Assembly: GCF_965214215.1 (NCBI RefSeq)
Contig: NZ_CBDCBD010000003.1
Span: 2,542,001-2,606,000 of the forward strand
Length of the DNA stretch: 64,000 bases
Origin: Poriferisodalis sp965214215
Lineage (GTDB): Bacteria > Actinomycetota > Acidimicrobiia > Acidimicrobiales > Poriferisodalaceae
Direction of reading: 5' to 3'
This document shows positions 56,932 through 64,000 of the stretch, piece after piece (positions within the stretch are counted from its first letter, which is position 1; each line of letters opens with the position of its first letter). Both the position numbers and the translations under genes were made by a program. The notes under the pieces are model-generated. The model was given only the letters and a program-made list of their open reading frames with translations, did not search any database and was not told the DNA's origin.

Positions 56932-58977
56932 ATGCCGCGGGGGAGAAGTGCACGAGCGGGGGGACGTCATGGCGCCCTTGCGCGACTCGACACACCGCTC
57001 GTGCGAGACGGCGGTGTACTGCGACCCGCGAGCTGGGATGACGCCCTCGACCGCGCCGCATCTGGGCTGCGGGCTGCGACTCAGCAGCACGGTGCGGGCG
57101 GCGTCGGCATGTTCTCGTGCTCGAAGAGCACGAACGAGATGAACTACGCAGCCCAGAAGTTCATGCGGACGGTGCTCAAGTCGAACAACATCGATTCCTG
57201 CAATCGCACCTGACACGCTCCCTCGGTCGTCGGTCTGGCGACAGTGTTCGGGCTCGGAGGCGGAACGAGTTCCTATCAGGAGATCACCGAGACCGATGTG
57301 ATCCTGTTGTGGGGATCGAACGCACGCGAAGCGCACCCCATCTTTTTTCACCATCTGCTGCGAGGCATCGACAACGGTGCCGCCATGTACGCGGTGGATC
57401 CCCGCCGCACATCTTCGGCTGAGTTCGCGGATGTGTGGCTCGGCCTCGATGTCGGCACAGACATCGCGTTGGCGAACACCGTGGCCCGCGAGATCATCGC
57501 CCACGGGCTGCACAACCGGTCCTTCATCGAGCATGCCACCACGGGCTTCGATGACTACGCGGCGTCGGTCGAGGCGTTCACGCTCGATGAGGGCGAGCGG
57601 CTGACCGGGGTACCCGCTGAGGCCATCGCGGAGATGGCACACGCATACGCCACGGCCCCTCGGGCACAGATCCTGTGGACGCTGGGCATCACCGAGCACC
57701 ACACCGCTGTCGAGAACGTGCTGTCGCTGTGCAACCTCGCGCTGCTCACTGGACACGTCGGCAGGCGAGGCTCGGGCTTGGTGCCGCTGCGGGGACAGAA
57801 CAATGTGCAGGGCGGCGGCGATATGGGCGCATTGCCCGACCGACTTCCCGGATTCCAGCTGCTCACCGATCCCTCCGGCAGGGCTCGCTTCGAGCGCACC
57901 TGGGACTGTGAGCTGAACCCGGTGCCCGGCAAGCACCTCACTGCGATGTTCGATGCAATGGAAGAGGGCGAGCTTCGAGCCCTGTATGTCATCGGCGAGA
58001 ACCCCGCCGACTCCGAAGCCAACGTGGGGCACGCACGCAAGCTGCTCGAAGGGCTGGATCTGCTCGTCGTGCAGGACATCTCGCTGACCCGCACCGCCCG
58101 CATGGCCGACGTCGTGCTGCCCGCAGCCGCAGGCTGGGCCTCCAGCGAGGGAACGGTGACGTCCTCGGAGCGTCGAGTTCAGAGGGTGCGCGCAGCAGTG
58201 CCGCCGCAGGGCGACGCACGCGACGATGTGCACATCATCTGCGAGCTTGCAGCACGCATGGGCGCGCCATGGGGTGCCGCATCTCCTCAAGAGCTGTGGG
58301 ACGAGCTGCGGTCGCTGTCACCGCTGCACAGCGGCATGAGCTGGGATCGGCTCGAAGCGAGCGGCGGGCTCCAATGGCCCTGCCCCGACGAGGACCATCC
58401 CGGCACCGAGTTCCTGCATGGATGGCTCTGGGAATCGGACCTGGGCAGCCATGCGCCGGCACCCTTTTCGACCGTCACCCACCTGCCTCCCGCGGAGGCG
58501 CTCAGCGAGCTGTTCCCGCTGCGCCTCACCACCGGTCGCGTCCTGGACTCCTACAACACCGGTGCGCAGTCCGCCGGCTATTCCTCACCGATTCGATCGG
58601 GCGACGCGATCGAGGTGAGCCCCACCGATGCCGCAGAACTCGGAATTGCCGAAGGCGACCTGGTGCACGTGAGCTCGCCCAGAGGCACAGTGGACATGGA
58701 GGTCCACATCACCGACCGCCTGCCCGCGGGTCTGGTGTTCACAACATTCCATTTCCCCGAGCTGGTGGATGCAAACCTGCTCACCAACGACGCTTGGGAT
58801 GTGCGCAGCGGGACGGCCGAGTTCAAGGCCGCCGCCGTGCGCATCGACCCGTTGCGCAATGGTTCGTCCGCCGCAGGCGGGGCAACAGGCACGGTCGCCG
58901 CCGGCGGAGCATCAGGCACAGTCGCCGCCGGCGGGGCATCACGTCAGGCAGTGGCGGCAGGTGGCGCCGGTGGCTGA
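56932..58977 (+). CDS. fdhA: Formate dehydrogenase catalytic subunit, selenocysteine-containing, missing its N-terminal FeS domain
   Basis: 681 aa if the in-frame TGA at 57211-57213 is read as selenocysteine (residue 94). The ATG at 56932 has GAGGAGGGACG in front. The residues around the TGA read SCNRT-U-HAPSVVGLATVFG, the exact site where Sec or Cys ligates molybdenum in formate dehydrogenases. The bis-MGD domains follow: LLWGSNAREAHPIFFHHLL, VGRRGSGLVPLRGQNNVQGG, YVIGENPADSEANV and the C-terminal barrel LRLTTGRVLDSYNTGAQ. It starts just after the usual [4Fe-4S] domain (LVRDGGVLRPASWDDALD), which is encoded by 60768-61712. The last 35 residues are a Gly/Ala repeat tail. It overlaps the next gene by 8 bp. 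Confidence 0.88.
57211..57243 (+). promoter_or_regulatory. Selenocysteine UGA codon with SECIS-like hairpin
   Basis: The UGA at 57211-57213 is followed by a hairpin at 57226-57242: GTCG pairs with CGAC, then a bulged T, a C-G pair and the loop GGTCTG. The E. coli fdhF SECIS has a comparable bulged U and an AGGUCU loop the same distance (about 15 bases) from its UGA. It should recruit SelB with Sec-tRNA. selA, selB, selC and selD are not in this window. Confidence 0.7.
58870..58950 (+). repeat. Tandem 27-bp repeat (three units) at the 3' end of fdhA
   Basis: Units at 58870-58896, 58897-58923 and 58924-58950 share GCCGCCGGCGGRGCATCA-type sequence. They encode a repeated AAGGASGTV segment in the C-terminal tail, beyond the conserved formate dehydrogenase fold. 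Confidence 0.75.
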
Positions 58978-60754
58978 CCTGCACTTCTCTGATGCGGAAC
59001 CCACCGCATCGGAACGGCAAGCGGTTCTGGCTGCGCTCAGCGTCGGCGGCGTGAGCGACAGTGCGGTCGTCATCGATCATCCGCGTGTCGTCCGGGGAGG
59101 GACGCAGCGCCGCAAGCGGTTGCGGCACCTGCTGCTGCCCGCCTTGCACGCTCTTCAGCGCGAAGCGGGTTGGATCTCGCCGGGCGGTCTCAACTTCGTC
59201 GGTCGCACGCTCGGCGTGCCCCCGGCCGAGGCCTACGGCGTCGCCACCTTTTATGAGATGTTCCGCACGGATGCCCCGGCGCACGAGCTGAGCGTTCGCC
59301 ACGTCTGTGTCGATCCCATCTGCGCGCTCGCGGGCGCCGCTCCGCTGGCGGAACACCTTCGCTCCCAGGGTCACGCCGTGCACGAAGGTCCATGCCTCGG
59401 ACAGTGCGAACGGGCGCCGGCGGTCTTCATCCAAGGACGTCGTGAGCCTGACCGGGTGCCCGCTGACGACAGCGGACCTGATTCGCTGCTCGTGAGCGTC
59501 ACGGCATCCACCCCCGCAGCGCCCAGCTTGCTGCGCGAGATGATCGGACGCAACTCCGAGGTCGGCGAGAGCACCTCGATGGAGGCCTACCGCCAGCGCG
59601 GCGGGGGAGCAGCGCTCGATGAAGTACTGCGCCTCGGGCCTGACGATGTCATCGCCCAGGTGAGCGCTGCGGGACTGTCCGGGCGAGGCGGAGCGGCGTT
59701 CCCCACCGGCATCAAGTGGCGCGCGGTAGCCGACGGGGACGGCCCCTGCCATGTCGTCGCCAACATCGACGAGTCCGAGCCCGGAACGTTCAAGGACCGG
59801 CTGCTCTGCGAACTCGAACCCCTGGCGATCATCGAGTCCATGGCCGTTGCCGGCCTGGTGGTCGGGGCGGAACAGGGCTGGATTTACATTCGTGGCGAAT
59901 ACCCGCTGGCAACTCGACGTCTTCACGATGCCATCGCGCAGGCACGCAGCGCAGGTTGGCTCGGCGACGACGCGGCAGGATCGGGCCAGCATTTCGACAT
60001 CGAGCTGCGTCGGGGTGCCGGCGCATACATCTGCGGCGAGGAAACTGCGCTGTTCAACTCGCTCGAGGGTTTCCGAGGGGAACCCCGCAATAAGCCGCCG
60101 TTCCCCACCACCCACGGGCTGTTCGGGCAGCCCACCGTGGTGAACAACCCCGAAACGCTGCTGAACGTGAACGAGATCCTGCGTGTCGGGCCCCAGGCGT
60201 ACCGCAGCGTGGGAACCGAGGGCTCGCCGGGAACGAAGCTGTTCTGCCTGTCTGGCCACGTGGGAAGACCAGGGCTGTACGAAGCTCCCTTCGGGACACC
60301 GCTGGGCGAGCTGCTGGAGTTGGCCGGAGGTGTGCAAGGCACGCTGGCCGCAGTACTGCTGGGCGGTGCGGCAGGCAGCTTCGTCGGGCCAGATGCGCTT
60401 GCGCTGCCGCTCTCTTTGGAGGACACGCGTGCCGCAGGTACGACGCTCGGGTCCGGTCCGGTGATGGTCTTCAACGACACTGCCGACATGAGTGGCGTGA
60501 TCGAGCGGCTGGCCAAGTTCTTCCGTGACGAGTCGTGCGGCCAGTGCGTTCCATGCCGTGTCGGCACCGTCCGCCAGCACGAGCTGGTGACGAGCATTCG
60601 CCGTGCGGGCGGGCCCACGGCGCCACAACGTGAGCTGCTCGGCGACATCGCAGACGCTATGGGCGACGCTTCCATCTGCGGGCTCGGGCACACCGCGGCC
60701 TCTGCGGTGATGTCCGCCATGCGGCTCGGTCTGCTGGGAGACTCAGCATCGTGA
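58970..60754 (+). CDS. NAD-linked formate dehydrogenase diaphorase subunit (NuoE-NuoF fusion)
   Basis: 594 aa from the GTG at 58970. Residues ~1-170 are NuoE-like: a helical start, then the thioredoxin-like [2Fe-2S] ligands in CVDPIC and CLGQC. Residues ~190-594 are NuoF-like. The FMN/NADH site reads GLSGRGGAAFPTGIKW and GAGAYICGEETAL, and the [4Fe-4S] N3 ligands are in SCGQCVPC with a late Cys in SICGLG. Such fusions (FdsB/HoxF-like) pass electrons from FeS clusters to NAD+. It joins the catalytic subunit upstream and the FeS subunit downstream into one NAD-reducing formate dehydrogenase complex. Confidence 0.9.
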   Translation: MADLHFSDAEPTASERQAVLAALSVGGVSDSAVVIDHPRVVRGGTQRRKRLRHLLLPALHALQREAGWISPGGLNFVGRTLGVPPAEAYGVATFYEMFRTDAPAHELSVRHVCVDPICALAGAAPLAEHLRSQGHAVHEGPCLGQCERAPAVFIQGRREPDRVPADDSGPDSLLVSVTASTPAAPSLLREMIGRNSEVGESTSMEAYRQRGGGAALDEVLRLGPDDVIAQVSAAGLSGRGGAAFPTGIKWRAVADGDGPCHVVANIDESEPGTFKDRLLCELEPLAIIESMAVAGLVVGAEQGWIYIRGEYPLATRRLHDAIAQARSAGWLGDDAAGSGQHFDIELRRGAGAYICGEETALFNSLEGFRGEPRNKPPFPTTHGLFGQPTVVNNPETLLNVNEILRVGPQAYRSVGTEGSPGTKLFCLSGHVGRPGLYEAPFGTPLGELLELAGGVQGTLAAVLLGGAAGSFVGPDALALPLSLEDTRAAGTTLGSGPVMVFNDTADMSGVIERLAKFFRDESCGQCVPCRVGTVRQHELVTSIRRAGGPTAPQRELLGDIADAMGDASICGLGHTAASAVMSAMRLGLLGDSAS

Positions 60755-60767
60755 GAGGTTCCCGATC

Positions 60768-61712
60768 ATGAACCCGCCAGAGCCGAACACCCACACAGCG
60801 GTGACGCTGAGCGTCGACGGGCGAGATGTGACGGTGCCCCAAGGGCAGACAATCCTCGCTGCCTGCACGGCTGCGGGCGTCGAGACACCGACGATCTGCT
60901 GGGCACCCAATCTCACTCCGGTCAACGTCTGCCGTGTCTGCGTCGTCGAGGTCGAGGGTTCTCGCACGCTCGTGCCCGCCTGTTCGCGGCCGGCAGAAGC
61001 CGGCATGCAGATCAGCACCGATTCCGAGCGTGTCCGCCACAGCCGTCGCATGGTGCTGGAGTTCCTCGGTTCGGCGAACGATCTCTCACAGGCACCCGAG
61101 ATCGCCGAGTGGTCCCAGCACTATGGCGCCGACCCCGCTCGGTACGAAGCGCAAGGCATCGACGAAGGCTCGTCTGGCGCCACAGCCGATGGCGAGATCA
61201 GGCTCGAACCCGAACGCGTCGACGAACCGGTCCGCATCCAGGACGATCTGTACATCCGTGCCTATGACCGGTGCGTGCTCTGCTACAAGTGCGTCGAGGC
61301 CTGCGGCGACGATGCTCAGCACACTTTTGCCATCGCCGTGGCAGGTCGTGGATTCGATGCCCGGATCCGCACCGAGTACGACACCGAACTTCCGCAGAGC
61401 GCGTGCGTGTACTGCGGCAACTGCGTCGCTGTGTGTCCCACCGGGGCATTGCAGTTCCGCACGGAGTTCGACTTGCGCGCAGTGGGGGAGTGGCGTCCGC
61501 ACGACCAGAGCGTCACCCGCACGGTGTGCTCGTACTGCGGCGTGGGCTGCAATCTCGAGCTGCATGTCCAAGACGAACGCATTGTCAAGGTCACGTCGCC
61601 GGCCGACCACTCGGTGACGAGCGGCCACCTGTGCATCAAGGGCCGATTCGGCTGGGAGTACGTTCACGCGCCGGCGTTCGAGCCGCCTGCGACTGACACA
61701 GCGGAGCGCTAA
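60768..61712 (+). CDS. Formate dehydrogenase FeS subunit carrying the N-terminal domains of FdhA
   Basis: 314 aa from the ATG at 60768. Domains in order: a plant-type [2Fe-2S] ferredoxin (CWAPNLTPVNVCRVC ... CSRPAE), a NuoG-type linker, and two [4Fe-4S] ferredoxin motifs (CVLCYKCVEAC and CVYCGNCVAVCP). Last comes the molybdopterin-enzyme [4Fe-4S] motif (CSYCGVGCNLELHV ... LCIKGRFGWEYVH). In one-piece FdhA that motif leads straight into the catalytic domain. Here the protein ends 14 residues after GRFGWEYVH, and the missing continuation is the separate upstream gene at 56932-58977. The two chains must dock so that this cluster lies next to the molybdenum. Confidence 0.88.
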   Translation: MNPPEPNTHTAVTLSVDGRDVTVPQGQTILAACTAAGVETPTICWAPNLTPVNVCRVCVVEVEGSRTLVPACSRPAEAGMQISTDSERVRHSRRMVLEFLGSANDLSQAPEIAEWSQHYGADPARYEAQGIDEGSSGATADGEIRLEPERVDEPVRIQDDLYIRAYDRCVLCYKCVEACGDDAQHTFAIAVAGRGFDARIRTEYDTELPQSACVYCGNCVAVCPTGALQFRTEFDLRAVGEWRPHDQSVTRTVCSYCGVGCNLELHVQDERIVKVTSPADHSVTSGHLCIKGRFGWEYVHAPAFEPPATDTAER

Positions 61713-61718
61713 CCACTG

Positions 61719-63197
61719 GTGCCGGCGGAGCCGCCAAACCCTGAACCGAAGCCCACCCCAGAAGGCGAGACTTCCGGCCCCCTCGCCGAGGGCGCAGCGA
61801 CCAGCACCTCGGCCGAAGGCGGAGCGACCAGCACAGCTGCCGAAGGCGGTGCGTACGACTCGGTACGCAAGACCCGCCGCGAACGGGCGCTCGAGCGCGC
61901 ACGCGCGATGGCAGCAGAGCTGGTACCTCAGATCGCGCGTTCCGCCGTCGCCAAGCCGCACATCGGCGGGCCGGCGCTCGCGTCACCTGTGGCCCGCAGC
62001 ACCGCCCTGTTCGTGGGCATCGCTCTGCTCATGGCGGGCAACGGCCTGCAGAACACCTTGCTCGGTGTCCGGGCCGAATCCGAGGGCTTTGGCTCGACGG
62101 TTGCGGGCCTCGTCATGGCGATGAACTTCGTCGGATTCCTGGCGGGGTCCGCTGTCGCTCCCCATTTCCTGCGCCAAGTCGGTCATGTGCGTGTCTTCGC
62201 TGCTCTGGCTTCGGCTGGAAGCAGCGTGGTGCTCGTGCAGGCGGTATGGGTGCACCCGCTGGTCTGGGGTGCGGGACGGTTCCTGTGGGGCATGTGTTTC
62301 GCCGCGTTGATCGTTGTGGCCGAGACGTGGCTGAACGAGCTGGCGACTAATGAGAACCGCGGTCGGATGCTGGCCCGCTACATGGTCATCACGATGGGTG
62401 CCATTGCCACGGGCCAATTCATGGTGGCCATCGCCGACACCAACGGCTTCACGCTGTTCGCCGTGGTGTCGGTGCTGGTTTCGCTTGCACTCGTGCCGAT
62501 GTCGCTCTCGGCTTCTGCCAATCCTCCCGTCGTGGTGCCCGAACGCGTCGGGTTCCGGACGCTGCTGGCGACCGCGCCGACCGGTGTGGTGGTCACCTTC
62601 CTCGTGGGTGCGGCGCTGGGCTCGATATCAGGCATCGGAGCTGTGTACGCAGCAGCGCGAGGCTTATCGCCGATTCAGGTAGCGGCCTTCGTGGCAGCCC
62701 CCATGATCGGCAGCCTGTTCGGGCAGATCCCCCTCGGCCGGCTGTCAGACCGTGTGCCTCGACGCCTCGTCATGGTCTTGGCCGCATCCGTCGCCGCTGC
62801 GGCGTGCCTGGCCATGCTGGCACTCGACGAGCGCGGCATCGCTGGCATTGCCGTGATGGGCGTGATGGGCGCATTCGCCTACCCGATCTACTCCCTGGCC
62901 GTGGCGCAGACGAATGACTGGCTGCGAGATTCACAACGGACGGGCGCCAGTGCCGTGCTGGTGCGCATGAACGGGGTCGGTGCCACGGTGGGTCCGATCT
63001 GTGCCGCAATCGGGATGTCCGTCACGCTCAACGCGTTCTACTTCGTCATGGCCGCTTCCCACGTTGCGGTCGCTGTCTTCGTCACTGCGCGCATGCTGCT
63101 GGTCGCGGGGCCGGCCGTGTCTCAGCAGGGCACTTTCCACCCGATCCCGGCTCGTGCCTCCGCCGCGGTGGCTGCGTTGCTGAGGCGACGTCGGTGA
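61719..63197 (+). CDS. MFS transporter (YcaD-like) with repetitive N-terminal tail
   Basis: 492 aa from the GTG at 61719, six bases after the FeS subunit stop, so it is probably in the fdh transcript. A cytoplasmic tail of about 85 residues holds an AEGGATST-type tandem repeat and a basic helix. Twelve hydrophobic segments follow (TALFVGIALLMAGNGLQNTL first). MFS loop motifs are GRLSDRVPRR between helices and a RFLWGMCFAALIVVAETWLNE segment typical of YcaD-like members. Possible substrates include formate or methylated amines, but this is only context. Confidence 0.78.
   Translation: MPAEPPNPEPKPTPEGETSGPLAEGAATSTSAEGGATSTAAEGGAYDSVRKTRRERALERARAMAAELVPQIARSAVAKPHIGGPALASPVARSTALFVGIALLMAGNGLQNTLLGVRAESEGFGSTVAGLVMAMNFVGFLAGSAVAPHFLRQVGHVRVFAALASAGSSVVLVQAVWVHPLVWGAGRFLWGMCFAALIVVAETWLNELATNENRGRMLARYMVITMGAIATGQFMVAIADTNGFTLFAVVSVLVSLALVPMSLSASANPPVVVPERVGFRTLLATAPTGVVVTFLVGAALGSISGIGAVYAAARGLSPIQVAAFVAAPMIGSLFGQIPLGRLSDRVPRRLVMVLAASVAAAACLAMLALDERGIAGIAVMGVMGAFAYPIYSLAVAQTNDWLRDSQRTGASAVLVRMNGVGATVGPICAAIGMSVTLNAFYFVMAASHVAVAVFVTARMLLVAGPAVSQQGTFHPIPARASAAVAALLRRRR
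61785..61856 (+). repeat. Tandem 27-bp repeat at the 5' end of the MFS gene
   Basis: Units at 61785-61811, 61812-61838 and a partial one at 61839-61856 share GCCGAAGGCGGAGCGACC-type sequence. They encode the repeated AEGGATST segment of the N-terminal tail. The 27-bp unit length equals that of the array at the 3' end of fdhA. Confidence 0.7.
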
Positions 63198-63267
63198 GAC
63201 CCCTGCTCTATTCCTCTCGGGCCGTGATGTCGTCACAGCGCTTCGCCTCGCCGACGCGGGCGCTCTG

Positions 63268-64000
63268 ATGGGGGCGCTGTTCGGCCTGCTCACCTCGATG
63301 AGCATCGGTACCAGCGACTTGTTCGGCCGCCGCGTCGTGATGCGCTGCCATGTGCTCTCGGCAATGGTCATCTTTCAGGGAAGCGCAGCCGTAATCGCGC
63401 TGGCCATCGTGCCCCTCGTTCCCGGCTCGTTCGAGAGCGCCGACTTCGCTCGGGGCCTCGTTTCGGGGCTTGGCTTGGGTACCGGCCTTGCCTGCTACTA
63501 CACCTCGCTGGACCGGGCCGGCTCGGCGGTTGCCGCGCCTATCGTCGCCACGCTGTCGGCGATCATCCCTTTCGCCTACACGACACTGCGCGGCCACGAT
63601 CCGCCCCTCCTCGCGATCATCGGCGCCATGGCAGCATTCGGCGGATTGGGCCTGGTGACGGCCGGCGGGACCCGGGGCGCCCACATCTGGGAAGGAACTG
63701 CGTGGGCGACGCTGTCGGGCATTGCCTACGGCGTCGGACTCGGAGTTCTCGTCGATCTCTCCGAGAGTTCCGGCGCCTGGCCGGGGTTCGGGCAGCGTCT
63801 CACGTCAGTTGCAGCCATGGCCGCTCTGGTTGCGATCCGTCGCCTGCCGGCGCTACCGCCACCTGAGGTAATGGGCTACGCCTTGCTGACGGGTGTGGCC
63901 AGCGCTGGGGCGACCATCTTCTACATCGTCGGCATCTGGTTCGATGCACCGGCAACTGTCGTCGGTGCATCGATGTTCCCAGTGATGAGCATCCTCGTGG
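63268..64000 (+). CDS. EamA/DMT-family transporter, truncated by the window end
   Basis: About 244 codons are visible from the ATG at 63268 with no stop before the window ends. The protein is almost entirely hydrophobic helices in the ten-TM drug/metabolite transporter pattern. It begins GALFGLLTSMSIGTSDLFGRR, and the first EamA repeat ends near AAFGGLGLVTAGGT. The second repeat starts ATLSGIAYGVGLGVLVD. Substrate unknown. It is 70 bp downstream of the MFS gene on the same strand. Confidence 0.75.
   Translation, partial: MGALFGLLTSMSIGTSDLFGRRVVMRCHVLSAMVIFQGSAAVIALAIVPLVPGSFESADFARGLVSGLGLGTGLACYYTSLDRAGSAVAAPIVATLSAIIPFAYTTLRGHDPPLLAIIGAMAAFGGLGLVTAGGTRGAHIWEGTAWATLSGIAYGVGLGVLVDLSESSGAWPGFGQRLTSVAAMAALVAIRRLPALPPPEVMGYALLTGVASAGATIFYIVGIWFDAPATVVGASMFPVMSILV

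Noticed and set aside
57211..57213. Formate dehydrogenase as a pseudogene broken by a premature TGA
   Set aside because: The frame continues without shift for 588 codons, all family motifs persist, the stop falls exactly at the Sec/Cys position and a SECIS-like hairpin follows.
1..64000. CRISPR arrays, insertion sequences, prophage genes
   Set aside because: No spaced direct repeats of 25-40 bp with unique spacers, no transposase, integrase or phage structural motifs were seen.

Overview
The window reads as chromosomal DNA from a high-GC actinobacterium, most likely of the class Acidimicrobiia. The evidence is the GC-rich codon use, frequent GTG and TTG starts, a BldC-like regulator, a DUF3039 protein, an actinobacterial SOS box, a ferrochelatase with the actinobacterial C-terminal cysteine cluster, and peptide-type ABC and CoA-transferase genes. 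The class assignment is inference, not proof.

Layout. Bases 1-7155 hold the 3' end of hemW and a minus-strand Tad/Flp pilus-type locus (cpaB, tadA, tadB, tadC, a small pilin-like protein, three TadE/G-like proteins) followed by a pseudokinase-like membrane protein. An AT-rich gap separates it from a BldC-like regulator, a CPBP protease and cysS. Bases 10-26 kb are mostly housekeeping: nudC, lexA with its SOS box, a RibD-C reductase, class II ribonucleotide reductase, an MFS-ferrochelatase fusion frame, DUF3039, phoH-ybeY-corC-era, dinG, uppS and recO. Bases 26-32 kb hold glyS, a PPDK-like protein without its ATP-grasp domain, dnaG and two tRNAs. Bases 32-41 kb are a complete peptide/nickel-type ABC importer with two duplicated binding proteins and one ATPase carrying a polytopic membrane insertion. 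Bases 41-48 kb hold a phosphotransferase, a PhyH oxygenase, a dihydroorotase-family hydrolase, a CoA transferase and serA.

Bases 48.4-61.7 kb form the most coherent unit: a one-carbon oxidation cluster. It holds a dimethylglycine/sarcosine dehydrogenase-like flavoprotein, its likely electron acceptor ETF, a methylene-THF reductase-like protein, formate-THF ligase, an IclR regulator and an NAD-linked formate dehydrogenase. Near-identical 17-bp palindromes lie in the fhs/dehydrogenase and iclR/fdh divergent promoters, which points to shared control. The formate dehydrogenase is unusual twice over. Its catalytic subunit has an in-frame UGA (57211-57213) exactly where selenocysteine sits, followed by a SECIS-like hairpin. 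Its N-terminal iron-sulfur region, including the [4Fe-4S] cluster next to the molybdenum site, is encoded by a separate gene two positions downstream. The window ends with an MFS transporter and a truncated EamA transporter.

Other notable structure: a dispersed intergenic repeat family at four gene 3' ends, tandem microrepeats at protein termini, and a recurrent GC-rich -10 motif set 6-9 bases before start codons, which suggests leaderless transcripts.
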